Assembly: GCA_910586615.1 (NCBI GenBank)
Contig: CAJUJP010000010.1
Location: 1-47,498, forward strand
DNA length: 47,498 nucleotides
Reading direction: 5' to 3'
Source: an uncultured Lachnospiraceae bacterium
Lineage (GTDB): Bacteria > Bacillota > Clostridia > Lachnospirales > Lachnospiraceae
The position numbers and the translations under genes were made by a program. The first letter of the stretch is position 1, and the number at the start of each line of letters is the position of its first letter. Shown in pieces: positions 8,021 to 15,802 of this stretch. The notes beneath the pieces were generated by a model. That model searched no databases. It saw only the letters and a program-made list of their open reading frames with translations, and was not told the DNA's origin.

Positions 8021-9214
8021 ATGTTACATGGTAATTACTATGTGGAATTAGAGAAATATAACAGACTGGTCAACAGGAAAAATGTGAAGTCGGATATTTA
8101 TAACGGCATTTATGACAGATATGAGTATCCGGTATTGACAAGAGAGCATATTCCTCTTTCCTGGAAATATGACCTGAATCCTGAGACGAACCCTTATTTC
8201 ATGGAGCGTCTGGGTGTGAATGCAGTCATGAATTCCGGCGCTATCGAGCTTGACGGCAAGTTTTATCTGATTGCCCGGATTGAGGGAAATGACCGCAAAT
8301 CCTTTTTCGGGGTGGCGGAGAGTGATAACGGTATCGACGGATTTAAATTCTGGGATTATCCGATTCTTCTGCCGGATACCTGCCCGGAAGAGACGAATGT
8401 ATATGACATGCGTCTGACCAGACATGAGGACGGTTATATCTATGGCGTGTTCTGCTCCGAAAGCAAGGATAAGTCGGTGAATGATCTGTCTGCGGCGGTT
8501 GCGGCTGCAGGCATTGTGAGAACCAAGGATTTGAAGAACTGGGAGAGACTGGACAACCTGACCACGCTTCGCTCTCCCCAGCAGAGGAATGTGGTGCTTC
8601 ACCCGGAATTTGTGGACGGTAAATATGCCTTCTATACAAGGCCGATGGACGATTTTATTGATACGGGATCAGGCGGAGGCATCGGCTTCGGTCTTTGTGA
8701 AGATATTACCCATGCGGTGATTGATGAGGAGAAGATGACTTCCCTTCGCAAGTACCATACCATTACCGAAGCCAAGAACGGCGCAGGTGCGACGCCCATC
8801 AAGACTGAAAAGGGCTGGATCCACATTGCCCACGGTGTCAGAAATACGGCGGCAGGACTGCGCTACGTGATCTATGCTTTTGCCACAGACTTAAAGGATC
8901 CGTCCAAAGTGATCGCAGAGCCTTCCGGTATGCTGATCGGGCCGAGAGAATGGGAGCGTGTGGGCGATGTGTCCAACGTTGTCTTTACCAATGGCGCAAT
9001 CGCAAGGGAGAACGGTGACGTGTACATTTATTATGCGTCCAGCGATACGAGAATGCATGTGGCTACAACAACCATTGATAAGCTGCTTGATTATGTATTC
9101 AATACGCCGCAGGATCCGCTGCGTTCCGTGGAGTGTGTGGCACAGAGATGTGATCTGATCAGGAAAAATCTTGAATTTTTAAATCAAAATATGCGAAAGG
9201 AGCAGAAAAAATAA
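8021..9214 (+). CDS. GH130 phosphorylase, probably 4-O-beta-D-mannosyl-D-glucose phosphorylase
   Basis: This 397-residue enzyme of the GH130 five-bladed propeller family would split mannosyl-beta-1,4-glucose with phosphate to mannose-1-phosphate and glucose. It resembles GH130 subfamily 1: the Asp of YDMRLTRHEDG (about residue 129) is at the expected catalytic position, and RSPQQRNVVLHPE and GAGATPIKTEKGWIHIAHGV are family-like. The start at 8021 is chosen because GGAGG (8007-8011) lies 9 bases upstream and homology begins MLHGNYYVELEKYNRL. An in-frame start at 7916 would add 35 unrelated residues. It follows the epimerase that would make its substrate. Subfamily assignment is by memory of motifs. 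Confidence 0.88.
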   Translation: MLHGNYYVELEKYNRLVNRKNVKSDIYNGIYDRYEYPVLTREHIPLSWKYDLNPETNPYFMERLGVNAVMNSGAIELDGKFYLIARIEGNDRKSFFGVAESDNGIDGFKFWDYPILLPDTCPEETNVYDMRLTRHEDGYIYGVFCSESKDKSVNDLSAAVAAAGIVRTKDLKNWERLDNLTTLRSPQQRNVVLHPEFVDGKYAFYTRPMDDFIDTGSGGGIGFGLCEDITHAVIDEEKMTSLRKYHTITEAKNGAGATPIKTEKGWIHIAHGVRNTAAGLRYVIYAFATDLKDPSKVIAEPSGMLIGPREWERVGDVSNVVFTNGAIARENGDVYIYYASSDTRMHVATTTIDKLLDYVFNTPQDPLRSVECVAQRCDLIRKNLEFLNQNMRKEQKK

Positions 9215-9215
9215 C

Positions 9216-10238
9216 ATGAGCGAAGTAAAGATGATCAGCCCGGCAGTTAAAAACGTGCCGTGGCAGGAGAAACCGGAAGGTTTAAAAGGTGCACCGATTT
9301 GGAGATATAATGAGAACCCTGTCATTGGAAGAAATCCGGTGGAGGGTGTGGCAAGAATTTTTAACAGTGCGGTTATGCCCTATGGCGATGAATTTATCGG
9401 TGTGTTCAGAGGGGAGCAGACAAACGGAATACCATATATTTATCTTGGACACAGCAAAGATGCGATTCACTGGGAATTTGAGCAGAACAAGATTCCTTTT
9501 AAGGATGAAGAGGGCAATGATTTCATGCCTGTCTATGCTTATGATCCCCGTCTTGTAAAGGTGGAAGACACTTATTATATCATCTGGTGCCAGGATTTTT
9601 ACGGTGCTTCCATCGGTATGGCGAAAACCACTGATTTCAAGACATTTACGAGACTTGAGAATCCGTTTATACCTTTTAACAGAAATGCGGTATTATTCCC
9701 CCGTAAGATTAACGGCAAATATGTGATGCTGAGCCGTCCTTCCGATTCAGGCCATACACCTTTCGGCGATATTTTCTTAAGCGAAAGCCCGGATATGGTA
9801 TACTGGGGCAGACACAGACATGTGATGGGCAAAGGCTCCGAGTGGTGGGAGTCCGTTAAGATCGGAGGCGGTGCGGCACCTATTGAGACAAGCGAAGGCT
9901 GGCTGTTATTCTATCATGGCGTGAGCGGAACATGTAACGGATATGTTTACTCTATCGGAGGAGCAATCCTTGACATCGACAATCCGTCCAGAGTGCTCTA
10001 CAGATGTGAAAACTTCCTGCTTACACCGGAAGAGTGGTACGAGGAGAGAGGGTTTGTACCCAATGTATGCTTCCCCTGTGCGACGATCCATGATTCCGAG
10101 AGTGGAAAGATCGCGCTGTATTACGGATGCGCGGACAGCTATGTAGGTCTGGCGTTTACGAAGCTGGATGAGATCGTGGATTATATCAAGACACATTCTC
10201 ATGTGACGGAAGCTGATACGGAGATCGGCATCAGATAA
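9216..10238 (+). CDS. GH130 phosphorylase, probably beta-1,4-mannooligosaccharide phosphorylase
   Basis: This 340-residue GH130 protein is only about 25% like its neighbour by eye and fits subfamily 2, which removes mannose from the non-reducing end of beta-1,4-manno-oligosaccharides as mannose-1-phosphate. The catalytic Asp is expected in YDPRLVKVEDTYY (Asp110). RNAVLFPRKINGKY, GGGAAPIETSEGWLLFYHGV and YYGCADSYVGLA are recognisable blade motifs. It starts one base after the stop of the first GH130 gene, so the two are co-translated. The pair with the epimerase forms an intracellular phosphorolytic route that saves ATP compared with hydrolysis. A strong terminator follows at 10316-10360. Confidence 0.9.
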   Translation: MSEVKMISPAVKNVPWQEKPEGLKGAPIWRYNENPVIGRNPVEGVARIFNSAVMPYGDEFIGVFRGEQTNGIPYIYLGHSKDAIHWEFEQNKIPFKDEEGNDFMPVYAYDPRLVKVEDTYYIIWCQDFYGASIGMAKTTDFKTFTRLENPFIPFNRNAVLFPRKINGKYVMLSRPSDSGHTPFGDIFLSESPDMVYWGRHRHVMGKGSEWWESVKIGGGAAPIETSEGWLLFYHGVSGTCNGYVYSIGGAILDIDNPSRVLYRCENFLLTPEEWYEERGFVPNVCFPCATIHDSESGKIALYYGCADSYVGLAFTKLDEIVDYIKTHSHVTEADTEIGIR

Positions 10239-10315
10239 GTGCGGACTGCCGGAAGGCTATGGGATGGCTTCAGAATTATACAGTGAATCCAAAGACAGGT
10301 AAATTTGCCTGGTGT

Positions 10316-10360
10316 AATAAGAACTTCCGGGACTGCTTTGCAAGTCCGGAAGTTCTTATT
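10316..10360. terminator. Intrinsic terminator of the mannoside operon
   Basis: An 18-bp stem with one bulged G, arms beginning AATAAGAACTTCCGG and ending GGAAGTTCTTATT, encloses an 8-base loop. It lies 78 bases after the last GH130 stop codon and is AT-rich at its base, so it can work in both directions. Confidence 0.8.
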
Positions 10361-10375
10361 ATATAAATATCTTAC

Positions 10376-10404
10376 TTGTAGGACAGAAGAAACAATGGTA
10401 CAAT
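10376..10404 (+). promoter_or_regulatory. Promoter of the DUF6465-like gene
   Basis: TTGTAG (10376-10381) and TACAAT (10399-10404) are separated by exactly 17 bases, directly after the terminator. This implies a long 5' leader of about 180 bases before the start at 10592. Confidence 0.55.
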
Positions 10405-10591
10405 AAAATGGTTAGCGATAGGATAAGCGTTCGCATAAATGTTGTACGCGGCGCTACAGTACGAGTCTCCGACATGAAAACTGTGAACAGAGAAATCTGT
10501 CAGTGCGGCGGTGAGGAGGAAACAAAACGGCGGCAGGAAGACGATTTTGTTTGCGGCGTATGCAGGCGGCTGATGAAAGAGGGAGAATTTC

Positions 10592-10999
10592 ATGGAAAAG
10601 AAGGAAGTGGAAGCAGGCGGCACGATGATGCCGAAGGCTACGGAAACGACAGCAGCAAAGGACGAAACATTTAAGGAGACAGCAGAGCTGACTGCAGTAC
10701 AGGCAGAGACAGCGGAACAGACGGCAAAAGAGACAGGTGCGGAAGCTGCAGATGTGAGGGCGGCAAAAGACACGAAGGAGACAGTGCCCGGGCAGGATGC
10801 AGAGGCAGAAGTGGTTCTTCAGTACCGGGGTTATGAGATTAATATGGAGACTGTGAATGAGCGGATCAAGTCACATTATTATGCCAAAGGATATGCCAAA
10901 GGCTCTATCGAAAATATGCAGGTATATTTAAAACCGGAAGATTTTACGGCGTATTACGTAATCAACGACGGTGTTGTCGGAAAGGTGCATTTGTTTTAA
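10592..10999 (+). CDS. DUF6465-like small protein with acidic/threonine-rich N-terminus
   Basis: This 135-residue cytoplasmic protein has no signal peptide or membrane segment. Residues 1-70 are low-complexity, rich in Ala, Glu, Thr and Lys. Residues about 72-135 form a compact domain (VVLQYRGYEINMETVNERI, then VYLKPEDFTAYYVIN and GVVGKVHLF) resembling DUF6465, a family I associate with Lachnospiraceae. Function is unknown. GAAAGAGGGAG precedes the ATG. It has its own promoter and faces the convergent DMT-type exporter gene 7 bases away, with no obvious shared terminator. Confidence 0.75.
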   Translation: MEKKEVEAGGTMMPKATETTAAKDETFKETAELTAVQAETAEQTAKETGAEAADVRAAKDTKETVPGQDAEAEVVLQYRGYEINMETVNERIKSHYYAKGYAKGSIENMQVYLKPEDFTAYYVINDGVVGKVHLF

Positions 11000-11006
11000 A
11001 CCGGGG

Positions 11007-11912
11007 CTATGAGGCGGCACCGGACGGGTGGTTTAACAGTACGATCGCTGCCAGGATGCATAAAATCCCCAGAACCGACAGAACAGTCAGATATTCGTGA
11101 AAAACGACAACGCCGATCAGCGTGGCTACCATCGGCTCAATTGTAGCGAGGATAGCTGCCCGGCTGGCTTCCACCTGTTCCAGCCCAAGGGTGTAGAGCA
11201 GGAACGGAATAACGGCAGTGACTAATCCGGTCAATACAATAAGGATATACAAATACGGCTTGCTTGTGCAGGCCGTTATTTTATGCCATAAATCGGGCAG
11301 AGAAGAGATAAAAAGGGATCCTGCGGCAGCGGTTATAAAGGTGTAGGCAGTGACCGTATAGGTCGAATACCGGCGCAGAGCCAGGGTACCCAGAATGCTG
11401 TACAGGCCATAACCGAGTCCGGCGCCCAGACCGATGAGAATACCGGCCGGTGTGACAGCGCTGCCGCCTGAGCCGATGCCCGAGACGAAGATACAGCCCA
11501 GGAAAGAGATGACCAGCGCAACAAACTTAGGCCGGGTCATTTTTTCATGGAAAAGCAGCAAAGACAACAGCATCACCCAGATGGGAGACGTGTACAGCAG
11601 GATCGCGGCGATGGACAATGTCATCATGCGGATGGCCGTGAAGTAGCAGGTGGTAAAGAAGAGAATACTGCAAAATCCCAGTCCGAGAAAGAGGGGAATA
11701 TCCTTGATACGGATCCGGAAGCCGCGAGCATCTTTGATCAGCAGTATGAGGGCAAACGTCAGGGCGGCCACAGCCAGGCGGACGCAGACGATCTGGATCG
11801 AAGTAAAGCCTGCCAGGGCGGTGAGACCGCGGACAAAGATGCCCATGCTGCCCCAGAAAATGCCGGCAAGTATAATCAAAAGTGTTCCATTTGTCTTGTG
11901 CGTAGTATTCAT
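11007..11912 (-). CDS. EamA/DMT-family transporter
   Basis: This 301-residue membrane protein has ten predicted helices arranged as two EamA repeats (about residues 8-140 and 150-292). Typical features are the first helix LLIILAGIFWGSMGIFVRGL and, in the second repeat, LEQVEASRAAILATIEPMVATLIGVVVFHE, the hallmark of the family. Members export or import amino acids, nucleotides or other metabolites; the substrate here cannot be told. It stands alone on the minus strand between plus-strand genes. Confidence 0.92.
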   Translation of the reverse strand: MNTTHKTNGTLLIILAGIFWGSMGIFVRGLTALAGFTSIQIVCVRLAVAALTFALILLIKDARGFRIRIKDIPLFLGLGFCSILFFTTCYFTAIRMMTLSIAAILLYTSPIWVMLLSLLLFHEKMTRPKFVALVISFLGCIFVSGIGSGGSAVTPAGILIGLGAGLGYGLYSILGTLALRRYSTYTVTAYTFITAAAGSLFISSLPDLWHKITACTSKPYLYILIVLTGLVTAVIPFLLYTLGLEQVEASRAAILATIEPMVATLIGVVVFHEYLTVLSVLGILCILAAIVLLNHPSGAAS

Positions 11913-12125
11913 AGTATGTTTCCTTTCGGGCTGCAGCGGGTCAGAGCAGATGGATCATCCGTGTGCAGCCTTTTTAAGTCATTATCATTATAGAAGATTG
12001 TGTCTATGGTGTAAAGCAGGTACAGGTTAAAAGCAGAAGCCGGGAGGCAGTGCCGGAATGTAAATATTTTGCAGAGGACATCACTCCGGAAAGATAAAAA
12101 TTAAAACAAAAAACAAAAATGCAGG

Positions 12126-12154
12126 TTGACAAATAATATTATATGTCGTATAGT
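12126..12154 (+). promoter_or_regulatory. Promoter of the PadR operon
   Basis: TTGACA (12126-12131) and TATAGT (12149-12154) are spaced by 17 bases. The -10 lies inside the first palindrome, so binding there would block RNA polymerase. Confidence 0.75.
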
Positions 12155-12224
12155 ATCTACAGAAACAATATTATATATCATATAATATTATAAGTTTAAA
12201 CAATATTATAATGTTCAATATATG
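12135..12224. promoter_or_regulatory. Array of PadR-type operator palindromes
   Basis: The central site (12167-12189) has perfect 10-bp arms AATATTATAT and ATATAATATT around ATC. The site at 12135-12157 has the same left arm, centre GTC, and a right arm matching at 7 of 10 positions; it covers the -10. A weaker third copy starts at 12202 with AATATTATAA. Left-arm starts are 32 and 35 bases apart, about three helical turns. PadR proteins are usually autorepressors, which fits. Confidence 0.65.
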
Positions 12225-12405
12225 TGCCTGTATATAGTATATAACATGACAAACAGCGGCATTCAGATTAAGATCAGTCTGCTGATAAGACCTGAAGCGA
12301 AATTTGGAATGTCGTTTACGATAAGTGTTTTGGAATAAGGGCAGATTGAACAGGAACGGATGATTCGCTATGAAATATGTAAAAAGCAGGAAAGGAGTCT
12401 ATCGC

Positions 12406-12732
12406 ATGGTTTTTAACACAGGTGCGGCATTGCTGGATGCGATCGTGCTGGCTGTGGTGTCCAGTGAAACGGAAGGGACGTACGGCTATAAGATCACGCA
12501 GGAAGTGCGGCTGGTCATCGAGATTTCGGAGTCCACGCTGTATCCGGTGCTCAGGAGATTGCAGAAGGATGAATGTCTGGAAGTCTACGATATGGAATGT
12601 GCAGGCAGAAACAGACGTTACTATAAGGTGACGGAAAAAGGACGGGCGCAGCTTAATCTGTATATCAGTGAGTGGTATCGGTATTCTGCCAAGTTAAACA
12701 GTATCTTTGAGGGAGGATTGAAGCATGAATAG
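12406..12732 (+). CDS. PadR-family transcriptional regulator
   Basis: This 108-residue protein is essentially one winged-helix domain: GTYGYKITQEV, then ISESTLYPVLRRLQKDECLEVYDMECAGRNRRYYKVTEKGRAQL, the classic PadR recognition helix and wing. A short C-terminal helix serves for dimerisation. The start at 12406 is preferred because AGGAAAGGAG ends 9 bases before it; the upstream ATG at 12370 lacks a site. The stop overlaps the next start by 8 bases, so it is coupled to the DUF1700 protein. In Firmicutes, PadR followed by DUF1700 and DUF4097 genes is a recurrent envelope-associated set. It probably represses its own operon through the palindromes at 12135-12189. Confidence 0.93.
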   Translation: MVFNTGAALLDAIVLAVVSSETEGTYGYKITQEVRLVIEISESTLYPVLRRLQKDECLEVYDMECAGRNRRYYKVTEKGRAQLNLYISEWYRYSAKLNSIFEGGLKHE

Positions 12733-13753
12733 AGCAGAATTTATGAGGCGTCTGACAGAGCTTCTGGGCGATGTATCACCGATGGAGCGGGATGAAGCCA
12801 TCCAGTATTATAACGATTATTTTGATGATGCAGGTGCAGAGAATGAGAGCAGCGTCATCGCATCGCTGGGGACGCCGGAAGAGCTTGCCAGAACCATTAA
12901 GGCCGGGCTGAATGATGGCGGAAACAGCGGAGAGTTCACAGAGTCCGGATTCAGCGGCTACACCCAGGCACACAGGGATGAACTGGCAAGGACGGACGAG
13001 GTGAACCGGGAAGGGAATCGGAATAACGGCGCGGAAGGATTCAGATCAGCAGAGCAAAGCGGTACAGGCAGTGCAGCAGGACAGAATGGCGGCATGGGCA
13101 GTGCGGCAGGACAGAATGGCAGCATGAGCGGTGCAGCAGGACAAAACGGCGGCATGGGCGGCTCAGCCGGGCACAATGGCAATGCAGGAAACGGATATTA
13201 TCAGGGTGGTTATTATCAGCGGAACGGTAGCGACAGAGTATATGGCGGCAGAGAGGATACCAGAAGGCATGGGAATCCCTATGAGCAGAACGGATTCAAT
13301 CATTATGACGGAAGCAATGACAGCAATTCGGCAGGTGCTTCGTCGGACGGCCGGTATCATCAGTCTAAACAGGGCATGTCAGGCGGGACAGTCGTGCTGA
13401 TTGTGATTCTGGCAGTTCTTACTTCTCCGGTCTGGCTTGGCCTGCTGGGGGCGCTTTTCGGAGTGGCAGTTGCACTTCTTGCGACGCTGCTGGGAATTTT
13501 TGCAGCATTTTTGATCGCAGGCGTGGCATTTGTTGTTGTCTCTTTTGTACTTTTGATCGCAGGTTTTGGAATGCTGTTTTCGGTACCGATTGGCGGGGTA
13601 TGTATGATCGGAAGCGCTTTGATTGTTTTTTCCCTCGGCCTGGTGTTTGTGTGGCTGATGGTTCTGATGGCCGGTACGGCGATACCGGCATTTGTGCGGG
13701 GAGTTGCTTCTCTGTGTCGTAGACTTTTTGGAAGAGGAGGTGCGAAAGCATGA
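12725..13753 (+). CDS. DUF1700-type membrane protein with Gly/Asn-rich linker
   Basis: This is a 342-residue protein. Residues 1-62 form the cytoplasmic DUF1700 helical domain (MNRAEFMRRLTELLGDVSP, DEAIQYYNDYFDDA, ASLGTPEELA). Residues about 85-215 are low-complexity, with about four copies of a GSAAGQNGGM-like decapeptide followed by a Tyr/Gly/Asn-rich part. Residues about 218-325 hold three or four hydrophobic membrane helices, and the tail is basic. DUF1700 proteins are partners of PadR regulators and DUF4097 proteins, and are thought to relay envelope signals. The decapeptide array is unusual for the family and coded by near-identical 30-base repeats (about 13061-13180), so its copy number may vary between strains. 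Confidence 0.82.
   Translation: MNRAEFMRRLTELLGDVSPMERDEAIQYYNDYFDDAGAENESSVIASLGTPEELARTIKAGLNDGGNSGEFTESGFSGYTQAHRDELARTDEVNREGNRNNGAEGFRSAEQSGTGSAAGQNGGMGSAAGQNGSMSGAAGQNGGMGGSAGHNGNAGNGYYQGGYYQRNGSDRVYGGREDTRRHGNPYEQNGFNHYDGSNDSNSAGASSDGRYHQSKQGMSGGTVVLIVILAVLTSPVWLGLLGALFGVAVALLATLLGIFAAFLIAGVAFVVVSFVLLIAGFGMLFSVPIGGVCMIGSALIVFSLGLVFVWLMVLMAGTAIPAFVRGVASLCRRLFGRGGAKA
13061..13180 (+). repeat. In-frame 30-base tandem repeat in the DUF1700 gene
   Basis: About four units of roughly 30 bases encode Gly-Ser/Ala-Ala-Gly-Gln-Asn-Gly-Gly/Ser-Met. Units share the core GCAGGACAGAATGGC. It lies in the flexible linker between the cytoplasmic domain and the membrane helices. Confidence 0.8.
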
Positions 13754-14832
13754 AAGATGGAGCGGGTAAATTTACAAAAGTCTGTCTTATGACGGCGCTT
13801 GTCACTTTTATTTTAGGATGTATCATCTGTGGTGTGGGAGCGCTGTTTGGCGGTTTCAGAGTGTTGGAGAACACGGATGTGAGAGAGATTACGGGTATTC
13901 CGTTTCGGTTTCACCGCTATGACAACGGTGACGTGGAGTATGGATTTGGCTGGGATGACTTTGACTGGGATGACTTTGATGAATGGGATACTGACTGGGA
14001 TGATGATTTTGACTGGTCCAAATATGAGAAGTGGAACAAAGTCAGTAAAAGCGGCGACGTTGTGGAGTTTGACCTGACTGCAGATACGTTCCGCAATCTC
14101 TATGTGGAACTGGGGCTGTGCGAACTGCACATCATGGAAGCGAAAGATGATCATGTAAGCCTTAAAGTCAGTGGAACGACGAAGAATTTCCGTTATATAC
14201 AGGAGGACGGAGACAGCCTGCATCTGGTAAATATGACCGGGAAAAGAATTTGGAACTGGGGCAGATCAGTTGTCAGGACGAAAGTACATCTTTACCTTCC
14301 TGAGGGAACGGCACTGGATTATGCCGGAATTGCAATCGGGGCAGGCAGCGCAGAATCCATAGGCATCCAGGCTCATGAAATGAATCTGGATGTGGGAGCA
14401 GGTGAGTGTACGGTCAATGGCAGTACTACAGTAGATTCCATGAATCTGACGGTGGGTGCCGGGCGGATCATTCTGGAAGATTTGAATGCCGGGGACTTGA
14501 ATATAGATGTTGGCGCGGGTGAACTGTTTATCAAAAATGCCAGAACAACCGGCGAGACAGACCTTTCGCTTGGTATGGGAAATGCGGAATTAAACGGATT
14601 GTTTACAGGTGACATGGATATCGAATGTGGTATGGGGAATGTGACGCTTAAGCTGGATGACGCAGAGAGTGACCATAATTTTGATATCGAATGTGCCCTG
14701 GGAAATGTTCGTCTGGGAAGTCGCAGTTACACCGGGCTTGCGGATGAGGTATCCATCAATAACGGAAGCAGAAGCACTTATGATGTGGAGTGTAATATGG
14801 GAAATGTGAGGATTGAATTTGACAGAGAATGA
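13750..14832 (+). CDS. DUF4097-family beta-helix protein, membrane-anchored
   Basis: This 360-residue protein has one N-terminal membrane helix (about residues 11-36) and is probably external after that. Residues about 68-95 are extremely rich in Trp, Asp and Phe (repeated WDDFD/DWDD motifs). The C-terminal two thirds (about residues 100-358) show short beta-strand repeats such as MNLDVGAGECTVNG, MNLTVGAGRIILED and LNIDVGAGELFIKN, the signature of DUF4097 and related LiaF/LiaI-type adhesin-like folds. Start and upstream stop overlap as ATGA, with GAGGAGG in front. It is the third gene of the PadR operon and likely senses or modulates the cell envelope. No enzymatic motif is seen. Confidence 0.85.
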   Translation: MKDGAGKFTKVCLMTALVTFILGCIICGVGALFGGFRVLENTDVREITGIPFRFHRYDNGDVEYGFGWDDFDWDDFDEWDTDWDDDFDWSKYEKWNKVSKSGDVVEFDLTADTFRNLYVELGLCELHIMEAKDDHVSLKVSGTTKNFRYIQEDGDSLHLVNMTGKRIWNWGRSVVRTKVHLYLPEGTALDYAGIAIGAGSAESIGIQAHEMNLDVGAGECTVNGSTTVDSMNLTVGAGRIILEDLNAGDLNIDVGAGELFIKNARTTGETDLSLGMGNAELNGLFTGDMDIECGMGNVTLKLDDAESDHNFDIECALGNVRLGSRSYTGLADEVSINNGSRSTYDVECNMGNVRIEFDRE

Positions 14833-14888
14833 TATATTTATAATAGAAGCGTAAGAGTTGTGCCGGTGCGCTGCCTGGCACAAAGGAG

Positions 14889-14930
14889 AAATCCATACAT
14901 GGATTTGTACAATCATGCAGCGCAGAAATG
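14889..14930 (+). repeat. Palindrome plus GCAGCGCAGAAATG leader block
   Basis: Arms AAATCCAT (14889-14896) and ATGGATTT (14899-14906) form an 8-bp palindrome. It is followed by the 14-base sequence GCAGCGCAGAAATG (14917-14930). That same 14-mer follows another palindrome at 19816-19829, in front of the anti-sigma gene. Confidence 0.6.
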
Positions 14931-14941
14931 AGGGAAAAAAG

Positions 14942-15151
14942 ATGGGAAATGATTACAGAAGACTCATGCGTTCACGTACAAACAGGACGATCTGCGGTGT
15001 GTGCGGCGGAATTGGCGACTACCTCAATGTGGATCCGGTATTGATCAGGCTGATCTGGGCTATCTGTACGCTGATCAGCTGTGGAACAGGAGTGGTTGTC
15101 TATCTGATCGCGGCGCTGATCATGCCGGAAGACGACGGAATCGTAGGATAG
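14942..15151 (+). CDS. PspC-domain small membrane protein
   Basis: This is a 69-residue protein consisting of one PspC domain. The motif RTICGVCGGIGDYLNVDPVLIRLIW is followed by a hydrophobic helix (LISCGTGVVVYLIAALIMP). PspC proteins sit in the membrane and take part in phage-shock or LiaFSR-type envelope-stress responses. The start at 14942 is preferred over an in-frame ATG at 14858, because the extra 28 residues are unrelated and GAGGG lies 8-10 bases before 14942. It is the last gene of the PadR-DUF1700-DUF4097 group, and a terminator follows. Confidence 0.93.
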   Translation: MGNDYRRLMRSRTNRTICGVCGGIGDYLNVDPVLIRLIWAICTLISCGTGVVVYLIAALIMPEDDGIVG

Positions 15152-15171
15152 AAGCCGGTTCCGGTACACCT

Positions 15172-15219
15172 GGCAGGCGTATGGTTCAAGTGTGAAAAGA
15201 ATCATACGTCTGCCTTTTT
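15172..15219 (+). terminator. Intrinsic terminator of the PadR/PspC operon
   Basis: GGCAGGCGTATG (15172-15183) pairs with CATACGTCTGCC (15203-15214) with one G-T pair, followed by five T. Its right arm overlaps the 3' end of the convergent ECF gene. Confidence 0.8.
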
Positions 15220-15797
15220 GTTTCCGATGATGAAGAAAAGGCCGGATTTTTTCAGTGCCGGGCGAAGCGCCATATATACTGCCACGGATACCACTGCGGA
15301 AGTCACTGCGTTGATGGAAGTGGAGGCTACGTTCCATGCCAGTGTGAGCTGTGCGGCGGGTTTGCCAAGAATCAGCAGCTTATAGAAATAGCCCACCAGA
15401 GGATCGAAGATGACGTTGAACAGGAGTCCGCTGACTGCAGCGGCGATGGTCCATTTCAGTACTTTACCGTTGTCGTGTTCGGTGCTGATGTGTCCCATAC
15501 GATGGGCAATAATGCCGGTGATCAGTCCGATACAGAGCTAATAAAGGTTTTGGGTGCGTATACAACGTAGACCGGATCGAACAGGTCACCTGCGGTCATG
15601 CCCAGTGCCCCGCCGAGTCCGCCGTACAGCCCGCCTAACAGGAGAGCGCCCAGCACACATATCGCATTGCCCAGGTGAATGGATGTGGCATCGCCGCCGG
15701 GCAGCGTGAGCTTGATCTGCAGGAATGTGAAGACCACATAAGATAATGCGGCAAAGACGCCGGTGAGTACGAGTTTCAAAAGTTTTTCATTTTTCAT
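15202..15797 (-). pseudogene. ECF transporter S component, frameshifted
   Basis: Two minus-strand frames together make one S component, the membrane vitamin-binding subunit of energy-coupling-factor importers. The first part starts MKNEKLLKLVLTG and runs to APKTF. The second continues LCIGLITGIIAHRMGHIS and ends GNKKADV. The break is near 15540: in-frame reading gives ISSVSD and a stop, while adding one base after ATTA (reading ATT AAG CTC) restores the family sequence. The whole span is 596 bases, one short of 199 codons. Six hydrophobic segments are seen. The ATG at 15797 follows GGAGG. It may be a real recent inactivation or a sequencing error. Substrate is unknown. Confidence 0.78.
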
Positions 15798-15802
15798 GTT
15801 AA

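Larger units (their letters stand above)
10239..10591. other. Intergenic region with terminator and promoter
   Basis: Apart from the terminator at 10316-10360 and the promoter at 10376-10404, I see no gene. An 88-codon frame starting at 10408 overlaps the next gene and was rejected. Confidence 0.6.
11913..12405. other. Intergenic region upstream of the PadR operon
   Basis: No gene is seen. The left part is the leader of the minus-strand exporter gene. The right part carries the PadR promoter (12126-12154), two clear operator-like palindromes (12135-12157, 12167-12189) and a weak third (12202-12224), followed by an untranslated leader of about 245 bases with no recognised riboswitch. Confidence 0.6.

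Noticed and set aside
10408..10674. 88-codon plus-strand frame with a Cys-rich motif (CGVCRRLMKEGEFHG) before the DUF6465-like gene
   Set aside because: It overlaps the start of the better-supported gene by 83 bases, has no ribosome site, and its C-terminal part is just the other frame of that gene.
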